Below, one piece after another: positions 15,288 through 22,777 of a DNA stretch of 29,474 nucleotides. Every line of letters begins with the position of its first letter. Within the stretch, counting starts at the first letter, position 1. Position numbers and translations under genes: made by a program. The DNA lies in the NCBI GenBank assembly GCA_050697555.1, contig JBOHAD010000028.1:1-29474 (forward strand), in the 5' to 3' direction. Source of the stretch: DASQWP01 sp050697555. GTDB lineage: Bacteria; Actinomycetota; Thermoleophilia; Gaiellales; Gaiellaceae. Under the pieces are notes generated by a model. That model worked only from the letters and a program-made list of their open reading frames with translations. It was not told the DNA's origin and did no database searches.

Positions 15288-15329
15288 CCCGTGTTTGCCG
15301 GTCGCCCGGGGCCGGGTACGGACGGGCAC

Positions 15330-15485
15330 ATGATCGCGCTCCTGCTGGTGCTCTTGCTCGTGGCCCTGCTCTTCGGGCTCGGCTTCGCGATCAAGTGGCT
15401 GTTCATCGTCGCCGCGATCGTCGCCGTCATCTGGCTGATCGGGCTCTTCGCCCGCGGCCCGGAGGCGCGCTGGTACCGCTGGTAG
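15330..15485 (+). CDS. Small hydrophobic membrane protein (DUF5670-like)
   Basis: 51 residues from ATG 15330. It is almost entirely two hydrophobic helices (ALLLVLLLVALLFGLGFA and LFIVAAIVAVIWLIGLF) and ends RGPEARWYRW. The length, the GxGFAxK turn and the Arg-Trp-Tyr-Arg-Trp tail resemble the small hydrophobic proteins often found in actinobacteria (lmo0937/DUF5670-like). The role is unknown. A start at 15291 would add residues with no similarity. TACGGA lies 7 nt upstream of the ATG, a weak match to the local -10 pattern. Confidence 0.65.
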   Translation: MIALLLVLLLVALLFGLGFAIKWLFIVAAIVAVIWLIGLFARGPEARWYRW

Positions 15486-15566
15486 GGAAGCGCTAGATGG
15501 TTGATCGGAAAGTGTGGTGCCGGCGGGGGCGTCCGTGACCGAGCCTGAGGCCGCGATCATCCGCAG

Positions 15567-15587
15567 CCCGTACCTGGAAGGTACGGG
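15567..15587. terminator. Perfect 9-bp hairpin between convergent genes
   Basis: CCCGTACCT-GGA-AGGTACGGG forms a 9-bp stem with a 3-nt loop. It lies in the 184-base gap between the convergent ends of the small hydrophobic gene (15485) and the diguanylate cyclase (15670). Position and symmetry fit a bidirectional terminator, but there is no U tract, as is usual in very GC-rich actinobacteria. Apart from this hairpin I see nothing in the gap. Confidence 0.5.
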
Positions 15588-15669
15588 TGAGGAACGAGCG
15601 TGGTGTCAGGCGACGCGTCACGGGCGTCATCCGGCGGTGCCACGGTTTCCGCAATTTTCGATCAATCAT

Positions 15670-16494
15670 CTAGGCGGCTTTCGCCGTCTTGTCGGCGTAG
15701 AGCCGCCTGTCTGCCGCCTCGAGGAGCTGCTCCGCGGCCGGGCACTCCTCGGGCAGATAGGCGGCGCCTGCGCTCACGGCGAGGCCCTCGGGCAGGCGGT
15801 CGCGCAGGCGGGCGAGGAAGCCCTCGACAGTTCCGGGCCCCGCCTCGAGCAGGAGCGCCGCGAACTCGTCGCCGCCCGTGCGGCCGGCGAAGTCGGTCTC
15901 GCGAACCGTCCCGGTCAGGGCGGCCGCGAAGGCGCGCAGGAGCCGGTCGCCCTCCTGGTGCCCGGCACGGTCGTTCGTCGCCTTGAAGCCGTCGAGGTCG
16001 AAGGCGACGAGCGCGATCCGGCCGCGGTAGCGGCGAGCCCGCACCGCCTCCGCCTGGAGCTGCGCATGAAAGGCCCGGTGGTTGAGGAGCCCGGTCAGCG
16101 GGTCGCGACGCGCCCGCTCCGCGAGCTCGCTAGTCACCCGCTCGACGTAGGCGACGACGCAGCCCTCGAGCTCGCCGCGCGCCTCTTCCTCGCCGTGGCG
16201 CCCGAGGACGCGCCCGAGCACGAGGAGCTCTCCGGCGATCTCGCCCGGCCCGAGCCCCAGGCTCTCTCGCTCGCGCGCGTAGTCGTCGACGAGAGCCGCG
16301 AGGTCCTCCTCGTGCGAGAGGGCGGCGATGAACGACGGCAGTGAGCCGAGCTGCCCCAGGCGGCCGAGCCGCTCGAGGGACGGCGTCGCCCCGCGGGCGA
16401 TGGCCTCGTCGACGCACTCGACGGCGAGATCCCAGGCGGACTGGCGGACGACCCCCGGCACGCCGGTCAGCTTAGGCGCGGCATCGGCTACCAT
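15670..16494 (-). CDS. Diguanylate cyclase (GGDEF) with unassigned N-terminal region
   Basis: 274 residues from ATG 16494. The C-terminal GGDEF domain starts near residue 130 (RDPLTGLLNHRAFHAQL), with VAFDLDGFKATNDRAGH and an intact RTGGDEF active site. RETD five residues before GGDEF is an intact I-site for product inhibition. It makes c-di-GMP from GTP. The N-terminal ~125 residues are helical and soluble (ARERESLGLGPGEIAGELL), unlike PAS, GAF or REC domains I know, and look like a small input or dimerisation domain. No membrane helices are present. It is divergent from rpsB, and its start codon overlaps the likely rpsB -10 box. Confidence 0.9.
   Translation of the reverse strand: MVADAAPKLTGVPGVVRQSAWDLAVECVDEAIARGATPSLERLGRLGQLGSLPSFIAALSHEEDLAALVDDYARERESLGLGPGEIAGELLVLGRVLGRHGEEEARGELEGCVVAYVERVTSELAERARRDPLTGLLNHRAFHAQLQAEAVRARRYRGRIALVAFDLDGFKATNDRAGHQEGDRLLRAFAAALTGTVRETDFAGRTGGDEFAALLLEAGPGTVEGFLARLRDRLPEGLAVSAGAAYLPEECPAAEQLLEAADRRLYADKTAKAA
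16489..16494 (+). promoter_or_regulatory. Candidate -10 box TACCAT for rpsB
   Basis: TACCAT lies 118 nt before rpsB GTG 16613 and overlaps the diguanylate cyclase start codon on the other strand. The only other hexamer of this type nearby was not convincing. It is a guess from position and pattern. Confidence 0.35.
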
Positions 16495-16612
16495 GGAGCG
16501 GTTCCGCACCCGACCCGGCGGACAACGTGGGTGGCGGTGCCGCGGCGACTCGCCCGGTTCCATCCGCTCCCGCCGGCAGCAGCAGTCATTCGAAACCGAG
16601 GAGGATCAGTCA
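16495..16612 (+). other. rpsB 5' leader with pairing arms and Shine-Dalgarno
   Basis: The leader holds GGAGCGG (16495-16501) and its perfect complement CCGCTCC (16564-16570), enclosing further GC-rich complementary stretches (CCGGCG against CGCCCGG). GAGGAGGA (16598-16605) is a strong Shine-Dalgarno 7 nt before GTG 16613, in contrast to the leaderless starts elsewhere. A structured leader would fit autoregulation by S2, but no known S2 leader motif is recognised. Confidence 0.4.
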
Positions 16613-17410
16613 GTGCCCGTCGTCTCCATGCGAGAGCTCCTGGAGGCCGGCGTCCATTTCGGCCACCAGACCCGCCGCTGGAACCCCAAGATGCGCCGCT
16701 TCATCTTCACGGAGCGCGGAGGCATCTACATCATCGACCTCCAGCAGACGCTCGACCTCGTCGAGCAGGCCCACGCCTTCATCCGCAACGTCGCCGAGCG
16801 CGGCGGCTCCGTGCTCTTCGTCGGCACGAAGAAGCAGTGCCAGGACGCGATCGCCGAGGAGGCGGCGCGCGTCGGCATGCCGTACGTGAACCATCGCTGG
16901 CTCGGTGGGCTCCTCACCAACTGGCGCACGATCTCCGAGCGGATCGGGCGGCTGCACGAGCTGCGCCGCCTCCGCGACGACGGCCAGCTCGAGCTGCTCC
17001 CGCCCAAGGAGCGGATCTCGATGGTGGCCGAGCTCGAGAAGCTCGAGACGAACCTCGGCGGCGTCGCCGACATGAAGAAGGTCCCAGACGCCGTCTTCGT
17101 CGTCGATCTCCGCAAGGAGCAGCTCGCCATCCGCGAGGCGCGCCGCCTCGGCCTGCCGGTCGTGGCCCTCGTGGACACGAACTGCGACCCGGACGACGCC
17201 GACTTCGTCATTCCGGGGAACGACGACGCCATCCGCTCCTGCGGCCTCATCGTGCGCGTGATCGCCGACGCGATCGCCGCCGGCGCGAGCGCCGTGACGG
17301 TCGAGGAGATGGCGGCCAACGGACGGCCCGAGGCGGAGCCGGAGGCCGAAACCGAGGCCGAGCCGGCCGCGGTCGCCGAGCAGCCGCAGGAGGAGGTGCC
17401 GAGCGAATGA
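16613..17410 (+). CDS. rpsB: 30S ribosomal protein S2
   Basis: 265 residues. VSMRELLEAGVHFGHQTRRW, MRRFIFTERGGIYIIDLQQT, VLFVGTKKQCQDAI, VNHRWLGGLLTNWRTI and PVVALVDTNCDPDDADFVIPGNDD by pieces are the S2 signatures. S2 is assembled late on the 30S subunit and binds near S1. The C-terminus carries an acidic Ala/Glu/Pro tail of about 30 residues (PEAEPEAETEAEPAAVAE), common in actinobacterial S2. Start GTG 16613 follows a strong Shine-Dalgarno. The stop overlaps tsf in ATGA. Confidence 0.97.
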   Translation: MPVVSMRELLEAGVHFGHQTRRWNPKMRRFIFTERGGIYIIDLQQTLDLVEQAHAFIRNVAERGGSVLFVGTKKQCQDAIAEEAARVGMPYVNHRWLGGLLTNWRTISERIGRLHELRRLRDDGQLELLPPKERISMVAELEKLETNLGGVADMKKVPDAVFVVDLRKEQLAIREARRLGLPVVALVDTNCDPDDADFVIPGNDDAIRSCGLIVRVIADAIAAGASAVTVEEMAANGRPEAEPEAETEAEPAAVAEQPQEEVPSE

Positions 17411-18201
17411 CGGAGATCAGCGCCGCCCTCGTCAAGCAGCTCCGCGACAGGACCGGGGCCGGGATGATGGACTGCAAGCGCGCTCTCGTCGCTACGGGCG
17501 GCGATCTCGAGCAGGCCGTTAAGCTCTTGCGCGAGAAGGGCCTCGCCGAGGCGGGGAAGCGGGCCGGCCGCGAGACCACCGAGGGCAAGGTGCTCGCCCA
17601 CGTCGACAACGGCCGCGGCGCCATGGTCGCCGTCGGCTGCGAGACCGAGCCCGTCTCCAACAACGAGGAGTTCCTCGCCTTCGCCGAGCGGCTGCTCCAG
17701 TCGATCGAGAGTGCCGGCCCGGACGCTGCGGACACGTTCGAGGACGAACGCGCCCAGCTCGTCGCCAAGCTCGGCGAGAACATCGTCGTGAGCGGCGCCG
17801 AGCTCTACGAGGCGGAGGACGCCGAGGTCGTCTCCGCCTACATCCACCCGCCTGCGCAGAAGATCGGCGTGCTCGTCCGCGCGAAGGCGAGCCCGGAGCT
17901 CGCGCGCATGGTCGCCATGCACATCGCCGCCTCGCGGCCGACGTACGTCTCGCGCGAGCAGATCCCGGAGGCCGACGTGAAGGCCGAGCGCGCCATCTAC
18001 GAGAAGCTTCCCGACGTCGAGTCCAAGCCGGAGAACGTCCGCCCGCGCATCGTCGAAGGCATGCTCGAGAAGCGCTTCTTCGCGCAGAACGTCCTCGCCG
18101 ACCAGCCGTGGATTCACGATCCCGACCTGACCGTCGGGAAGGCGCTCGCCGAGCACGACGCCGAGGTGCGCGACTTCGTGCGCTACAACGTCGGCGAGTG
18201 A
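17407..18201 (+). CDS. tsf: Elongation factor Ts
   Basis: 264 residues. The N-terminal UBA-like domain (VKQLRDRTGAGMMDCKRAL, EQAVKLLREKGLAEAGKRA) and the core (VAVGCETEPVSNNEEF) with two Ts domains identify it; VGKALAEHDAEV is near the end. EF-Ts exchanges GDP for GTP on EF-Tu. It follows rpsB with a 4-nt overlap, the near-universal rpsB-tsf pair, and overlaps the pyrH start by 4 nt in GTGA. Confidence 0.97.
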   Translation: MTEISAALVKQLRDRTGAGMMDCKRALVATGGDLEQAVKLLREKGLAEAGKRAGRETTEGKVLAHVDNGRGAMVAVGCETEPVSNNEEFLAFAERLLQSIESAGPDAADTFEDERAQLVAKLGENIVVSGAELYEAEDAEVVSAYIHPPAQKIGVLVRAKASPELARMVAMHIAASRPTYVSREQIPEADVKAERAIYEKLPDVESKPENVRPRIVEGMLEKRFFAQNVLADQPWIHDPDLTVGKALAEHDAEVRDFVRYNVGE

Positions 18202-18977
18202 ACGCCCAGCCTGAGAGCGAGGTCGCCGCACCGGCCGCCGGGCCCGGCCGCGCCGCCTTCCGCCGGGTGCTGCTCAAGCTCTCCGGCGAGGCCCTCATGG
18301 GCGACCAGGCGTACGGCGTCGACCCTGTTCGGGTGGAGGCGATCGCGCGCGAGGTCAAGCGCGTCCGGGAGGACGGGGTGGAGACGGCTCTCGTTCTCGG
18401 GGCAGGCAACATCCACAGAGGGCTGGATGCCGCGGCAGAAGGAATGGACCGCGCCACCGCGGACTACTCCGGCATGCTCGCCACCGTCCTCAACTGCCTG
18501 ACGATGCAGGACGCGCTCGAGCGACTGGGCGCGCACACGCGCATCCTCTCCGCGATCACGGTGAGCGAGGTCGCCGAGCCGTACATCCGCCGGCGGGCGA
18601 TCCGTCACCTGGAGAAGGGGCGGATCGTCATCTTCGCGGCCGGCACCGGCAACCCGTTCTTCACCACGGACACGGCGGCCGCTCTGCGCGCGCTCGAGAT
18701 CGGCGCCGAGGCGATCCTCATGGGCAAGAACGGCGTCGACGGGGTCTACGACGGCGACCCGGCCGTCGACTCCGCTGCCGCGTTCCTGCCCGCCCTCACG
18801 CACCGCGAGGCGCTCGAGCGCGGCCTCAAGGTGATGGACACGACCGCGCTCACGCTCTGCATGGACAACGGGCTGCCGATCCACGTCTTCGGGCTCGACG
18901 ACGAGCGCAACATCGAGCGCGTCGCGCGCGGCGAGCGGGTCGGCACGATCATCTCGACGCCTCGGAGGACGCCATGA
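18198..18977 (+). CDS. pyrH: UMP kinase
   Basis: 259 residues from GTG 18198, which overlaps the tsf stop. The first 23 residues are Ala/Pro-rich; the amino-acid-kinase fold starts at FRRVLLKLSGEALMGD. VLGAGNIHRG, GTGNPFFTTDTAAALRA and KNGVDGVYDGDP are the bacterial UMPK motifs for phosphate and nucleotide binding. It phosphorylates UMP to UDP with ATP and is normally feedback-controlled by UTP and GTP. It lies in the tsf-pyrH-frr order. Confidence 0.96.
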   Translation: MNAQPESEVAAPAAGPGRAAFRRVLLKLSGEALMGDQAYGVDPVRVEAIAREVKRVREDGVETALVLGAGNIHRGLDAAAEGMDRATADYSGMLATVLNCLTMQDALERLGAHTRILSAITVSEVAEPYIRRRAIRHLEKGRIVIFAAGTGNPFFTTDTAAALRALEIGAEAILMGKNGVDGVYDGDPAVDSAAAFLPALTHREALERGLKVMDTTALTLCMDNGLPIHVFGLDDERNIERVARGERVGTIISTPRRTP

Positions 18978-19531
18978 TCGACGAGCTGCTCGACGACGCC
19001 AAGCGCCGCATGGACAAGTCGGTCGACACGACCGCGCACGAGTTCAACACCGTCCGCACCGGCCGCGCCTCGGCCGCGCTCCTCGACCGCATCCAGATCG
19101 ACTACTACGGCCAGAAGACGCCGCTCAAGCAGCTGGCCACCGTCAACGTGCCCGAGCCCCGCCTGCTCACCATCCAGCCGTACGATCCGGGCTCGATCAA
19201 GACCATCGAGCGGGCGATCCAGGAGTCGGAGCTCGGGCTGACGCCGTCGAACGACGGCAAGCTGATCCGCCTGCCGATCCCGCAGCTGACCGAAGAGCGG
19301 CGCAAGGAGCTGGTCAAGGTCGTCAAGCACCTCGCCGAGGAGGGCCGTGTGGCCGTCCGCAACGTCCGCCGCGACGTCATGCACGACCTCAAGGAGCTCG
19401 TCCGGGACGGCGACGTCGGGGACGACGAGGAGCGGCGCGCCGAGGACCGGGCCCAGAAGCTCACCGACGAGCACGTGGCCAGGATCGACGAGCTCTTGAA
19501 GAAGAAGGAAGAGGAGATCATGGAGGTCTAG
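18974..19531 (+). CDS. frr: Ribosome recycling factor
   Basis: 185 residues, exactly the family size. The L-shaped molecule has a three-helix bundle (EFNTVRTGRASAALLDRI at the start, KELVKVVKHLAEEGRVAVRN, KLTDEHVARIDELLKKKEEE at the end) and a beta domain (IDYYGQKTPLKQLATVNVPE, LLTIQPYD). With EF-G it splits post-termination ribosomes. ATG 18974 overlaps the pyrH stop by 4 nt. Confidence 0.97.
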   Translation: MIDELLDDAKRRMDKSVDTTAHEFNTVRTGRASAALLDRIQIDYYGQKTPLKQLATVNVPEPRLLTIQPYDPGSIKTIERAIQESELGLTPSNDGKLIRLPIPQLTEERRKELVKVVKHLAEEGRVAVRNVRRDVMHDLKELVRDGDVGDDEERRAEDRAQKLTDEHVARIDELLKKKEEEIMEV

Positions 19532-19545
19532 GCCTCCGGGTCGCC

Positions 19546-20295
19546 TTGAGCCTCCTCACTCGACTGCGGACGCTGCGGAGCCTGAAGCCGCTCCGCGAGG
19601 GCGACCTCCCCGAGGTCGCGCGCTCCGTCGCGATCATCATGGACGGGAACGGACGGTGGGCACGGCGGCGCCGGCTGCCGGTCGCGGCGGGCCACCGGGC
19701 GGGAACCCGCGCGCTCCGCCGCACGGTCGAGGCGGCCATCGACCTCGGCGTCGAGTCTCTCTGCGTCTACGCCTTCTCCACCGAGAACTGGTCCCGTCCC
19801 CCGGCCGAGGTCGAGGCGCTCATGGAGATCTTCGTCGAGACGATCGAGCGCGAGCTTCCCGATCTCGCCCGCGAGGGTGTCCGCACGCGCTTCATCGGAC
19901 GCCGCGATCGCGCGACGGCGTCGCTCACGGCGAAGATGGATGCGCTCGAGGAGAAGACGGCCGCCAACGAGCGCCTCCAGCTCTGGATCGCGTTCGACTA
20001 CGGCGGCCGGGCGGAGATCGTGGAGGCGGCGCGCCGCCTGGCCGAGGAGGGCGTCGATCCCCGGGACGTGGACGAGAACGCCATCGCCGCCCGGCTGTAC
20101 GCGCCCGAGATGCAGGAGCCCGACCTCCTGATCCGCACTTCCGGCGAGGAGCGGATCTCCAACTTCCTCCTCTGGCAGCTCGCCTACACGGAGCTCGTCT
20201 TCGTGGACACGCTCTGGCCCGACTTCGGCGAGCGCCAGCTGCGCGAGGCCCTCGGCGAGTACGCGAGCCGTCGTCGGCGCTTCGGCGGCCGATGA
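19546..20295 (+). CDS. uppS: Isoprenyl (undecaprenyl) diphosphate synthase
   Basis: 249 residues from TTG 19546. VAIIMDGNGRWARRR holds the catalytic Asp and diphosphate-binding motif of cis-prenyltransferases. AFSTENWSRPPAEV, then WIAFDYGGRAEIVEA, then DLLIRTSGEERISNFLLWQ and AYTELVF follow in order. It makes the C55 (or another chain length) lipid carrier from farnesyl diphosphate and IPP at the membrane, for peptidoglycan and other surface polymers. Chain length cannot be read here. It precedes cdsA with a 4-nt overlap. Confidence 0.95.
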   Translation: MSLLTRLRTLRSLKPLREGDLPEVARSVAIIMDGNGRWARRRRLPVAAGHRAGTRALRRTVEAAIDLGVESLCVYAFSTENWSRPPAEVEALMEIFVETIERELPDLAREGVRTRFIGRRDRATASLTAKMDALEEKTAANERLQLWIAFDYGGRAEIVEAARRLAEEGVDPRDVDENAIAARLYAPEMQEPDLLIRTSGEERISNFLLWQLAYTELVFVDTLWPDFGERQLREALGEYASRRRRFGGR

Positions 20296-21089
20296 GCTCG
20301 CTCCTCTCGCGGGCCCTCGTGGCCGTGCCGGGGCTCGTGCTCGTGCTCGGAGGGGCCTACCTCGGAGGCTGGTTCCTCTTCGCGCTCGCGGCCGGCGCGG
20401 CGCTGCTCGCCCTGCACGAGCTCTACCGGCTCGGGCGCACGCTGCGCCCGCTCGTGCTCGCGGGCTACGGTGGGGCGGTCGCGGCGCTGCTCGGCGCGAC
20501 CATCGGCGGCGAGGTCTGGATGCTGGGCGGCTTCCTCCTCACCCTCGCGCTGGCCTTCCTCTTCGCGGCCGTGGCGGAGACGCGCCAGTCGACGACCGTG
20601 GCGATCGCCACAACGGTCCTGGGTGCGGCCTGGGTGGGACTGGGGCTCGGGGCGCTCATCCTGATCCGCGAGATCCCGACCGGGGGGCGCGACTTCGTCT
20701 TCGCCGTCCTCCTGACGGTGTTCGTGGCGGACACGTTCGCGTACGTCGCCGGGCGACTCGCGGGCCGCCACAAGATGACCCCGGTGATGTCTCCGGGGAA
20801 GACGTGGGAGGGCTTCGTCGCTGGGGCGATCACGGGCGTCCTGACGACGTGGTTCTGGCTCTACGAGGGGTTCTTCGAGGAGAGCTGGGAGCCCTTCGTC
20901 TTCGGCGGGATCGTCGTTCTCGCGGCCCTCATGGGAGACCTCTTCGAGTCCGTCGTGAAGCGCGACCTGGGCGCCAAGGACTCTGGCCGGCTCCTCCTCG
21001 GCCACGGCGGCATGCTCGATCGCGTCGACTCGCTTCTCTTCGCCGGCCCGGCGGCCTACTTCGCCCTGCTCGCCTTCGGCCAGGTCTAG
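20292..21089 (+). CDS. cdsA: Phosphatidate cytidylyltransferase
   Basis: 265 residues and about seven to eight membrane helices. The CdsA signature is intact: SPGKTWEGFVAGAITGV, then MGDLFESVVKRDLGAKDSG and LLGHGGMLDRVDSLLFA, with the Asp and Lys pattern of the catalytic site. It makes CDP-diacylglycerol from phosphatidate and CTP, the entry to phospholipid synthesis. ATG 20292 overlaps uppS. The stop overlaps the stop of the toxin gene on the other strand. Confidence 0.95.
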   Translation: MSSLLSRALVAVPGLVLVLGGAYLGGWFLFALAAGAALLALHELYRLGRTLRPLVLAGYGGAVAALLGATIGGEVWMLGGFLLTLALAFLFAAVAETRQSTTVAIATTVLGAAWVGLGLGALILIREIPTGGRDFVFAVLLTVFVADTFAYVAGRLAGRHKMTPVMSPGKTWEGFVAGAITGVLTTWFWLYEGFFEESWEPFVFGGIVVLAALMGDLFESVVKRDLGAKDSGRLLLGHGGMLDRVDSLLFAGPAAYFALLAFGQV

Positions 21090-21394
21090 CAGCTGGTGGC
21101 GATGGCGAGCGCGCGGCAGACCTCGGTCATGCGCTCGCCGCGGAGGCGGCAGATGCGTTCGGTGAGCATGGCCTTCGGCATGGTGGTTACGTTGTCGAGG
21201 CTCAACGCACACGGGCTCGGCAGGCCGTCCTCCTCGTCGAGCCGTACTTCGGTAGGAAGGCCCCGGATTCGCCGTGTCGCCGGGACGACGACTACGCGGC
21301 GTCGGGCCGAGATCGCTTCCTCCCGGGTGACGACGAGGTAGGGGCGCCGGCCGGCGCCGGGGTGTTCTCCCCACCAGACATCGCCTCGGTTCAC
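21086..21394 (-). CDS. MazF/PemK-like toxin (probable endoribonuclease)
   Basis: 102 residues. RGDVWWGEHPGAGRRPYLVV is the MazF/PemK start, with the conserved Arg-Pro and the beta-barrel strands RRVVVVPATRRIRGLPTEV and CALSLDNVTTMPKAML. Such toxins cut mRNA at short sequences and are neutralised by a partner antitoxin. The GTG start (21392-21394) overlaps the antitoxin stop in GTGA. The 3' end overlaps cdsA tail-to-tail by 4 nt. Cleavage specificity is not predictable. Confidence 0.85.
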   Translation of the reverse strand: MNRGDVWWGEHPGAGRRPYLVVTREEAISARRRVVVVPATRRIRGLPTEVRLDEEDGLPSPCALSLDNVTTMPKAMLTERICRLRGERMTEVCRALAIATSC

Positions 21395-21642
21395 CAGGGT
21401 TCCTCGGCGATGCTCTCGCGAGCGAGCCAGTCAGCCCAAGGGTCGTCCTCCTCGGGAATCCGGCTGTAGCCCTCGACGATCGCGCGGTCGATGGCCGACT
21501 CGCGCTCGTCACGGAGGTACTCCTCGAGGGCCTCGCGGATGAGAGCCGAGCGCGAGCGACCGCTCCGTGCGGCACGCTCGTCCAGGAGCGCGACGAGCTC
21601 CTCCGTGAGCTGAACCAGTGTCTGCTGGCGAGCCATGACCAT
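21391..21642 (-). CDS. Ribbon-helix-helix antitoxin
   Basis: 83 residues. The N-terminal RHH DNA-binding fold (TLVQLTEELVALLDERAARS, GRSRSALIREALEEYL) is followed by an acidic C-terminal tail (DDPWADWLARESIAEEPW) of the type that wraps around MazF-like toxins. ATG 21642 or ATG 21636 may be used. It should repress its own operon through the inverted repeat at 21637-21658. The pair is inserted between cdsA and dxr, on the opposite strand to the operon. Confidence 0.85.
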   Translation of the reverse strand: MVMARQQTLVQLTEELVALLDERAARSGRSRSALIREALEEYLRDERESAIDRAIVEGYSRIPEEDDPWADWLARESIAEEPW

Positions 21643-21658
21643 ATGATGCCATTTGGTC
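21637..21658 (-). promoter_or_regulatory. Probable antitoxin operator (inverted repeat)
   Basis: GACCATATG-ATGC-CATTTGGTC has 9-bp arms with one mismatch and covers the antitoxin start codon. RHH antitoxins bind short inverted repeats at their own promoter, so this is the likely operator. The TANNNT match in the minus direction is poor. Confidence 0.5.
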
Positions 21659-21691
21659 GCCGAGGCGCCAAGTGGCCCAGGAGGCGGTGAC

Positions 21692-21697
21692 TACACT
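21692..21697 (+). promoter_or_regulatory. Leaderless -10 box TACACT for dxr
   Basis: TACACT is followed after 8 nt by dxr ATG 21706, with no Shine-Dalgarno. It gives dxr, rseP and proS-side genes a promoter separate from rpsB-cdsA. Confidence 0.55.
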
Positions 21698-21705
21698 GGC
21701 CGGCG

Positions 21706-22773
21706 ATGAAGCGCATCGCCCTCCTCGGCGCCACCGGCTCCATCGGCCATCAGGCGCTCGAGATCATCGACGCCCATCCGGGGCTCGAGCTCGTTGCGGC
21801 CGCGTCGGGCTCCCGGCCGATCGACGGGCTCGCGCCGCTGACGCAGGTCGGCGGCGATCTGACGGAGCTCCTCGAGGCCGCCGAGCCGGACGTCGTCCTG
21901 AACGCCGTCGTCGGGTTCGCCGGGCTGCCGGCGACCCTCTGGACGCTCGAGCACGGGATCGACCTCGCGCTCGCGAACAAGGAGAGCCTCGTGGCCGGCG
22001 GAGACCTGGCCGTTTCCGCCTGGGAGGGGGGAGGAGGGCGCATCCTCCCGGTCGACTCGGAGCACTCCGCGGCCTTTCAGCTCCTAGAGAGCCGCTCTTC
22101 AGAATCCGTCGACTCGCTCGTCCTCACCGCCTCGGGCGGCCCCTTCCGAGGCCGCGCGCGCGCCGACCTCGAGCACGTGACGCCGGCGGAGGCGCTCGCG
22201 CACCCGACGTGGAGCATGGGGCCGAAGATCACGGTCGACTCGGCGACGCTCATGAACAAGGGGCTGGAGCTGATCGAGGCGCATTTCCTCTTTGCGCTCC
22301 CGTACGAGCGGATCGAGGTCGTGATCCACCCGACCTCGATCGTGCACGCGCTCGTCCGCTTCCGGGACGGCGCCGCGCTCGCCCACGCCGGCTATCCAGA
22401 CATGCGCATGCCGATCTCGTTCGCGCTCACGTACCCGGAGCGGACGGAGACGCCGATCCCGATGCTCGACCTGGCCGGCGGGCTCATCCTCGAGTTCTCC
22501 GCCCCGGACGAGGACGCCTTCCCGTGCCTTGCGCTCGCGCGGGCCGCGGGCGAGCTCGGGGGAACCGCTCCGTGCGTCCTCAACGCGGCGAACGAGGTCG
22601 CCGTGGCCGCCTTCCTCGACTCCCGCCTGCCCTTCCTCGGGATCGCCGACGTCGTCGAGCGGACGCTCTCCTCGGTGGACGCCGGGCCGGCAGACGACCT
22701 GGACGAGCTCAGGGCGGTCGACTCGGAAGCCCGGCGCGCTGCGTCGGCGCTAACGCGCGAGCTGGTTCACTAA
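21706..22773 (+). CDS. dxr: 1-deoxy-D-xylulose 5-phosphate reductoisomerase
   Basis: 355 residues, at the short end of the family. IALLGATGSIGHQALEII is the NADPH Rossmann motif. ALANKESLVAGG, VDSEHSAAFQ (metal-ligand Asp/Glu), SATLMNKGLELIEAHFLF and HPTSIVHALVRFRDG follow in family order. It converts DXP to MEP, the committed step of the MEP isoprenoid pathway and the fosmidomycin target. It is followed after 4 nt by rseP, and IspG of the same pathway lies 1.3 kb downstream. Confidence 0.97.
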   Translation: MKRIALLGATGSIGHQALEIIDAHPGLELVAAASGSRPIDGLAPLTQVGGDLTELLEAAEPDVVLNAVVGFAGLPATLWTLEHGIDLALANKESLVAGGDLAVSAWEGGGGRILPVDSEHSAAFQLLESRSSESVDSLVLTASGGPFRGRARADLEHVTPAEALAHPTWSMGPKITVDSATLMNKGLELIEAHFLFALPYERIEVVIHPTSIVHALVRFRDGAALAHAGYPDMRMPISFALTYPERTETPIPMLDLAGGLILEFSAPDEDAFPCLALARAAGELGGTAPCVLNAANEVAVAAFLDSRLPFLGIADVVERTLSSVDAGPADDLDELRAVDSEARRAASALTRELVH

Positions 22774-22777
22774 CGGC

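Noticed and set aside
15486..15669. Riboswitch or small RNA before the diguanylate cyclase
   Set aside because: The stretch lies at the 3' side of the cyclase gene, and no c-di-GMP, tmRNA, RNase P or 6S signature could be seen.
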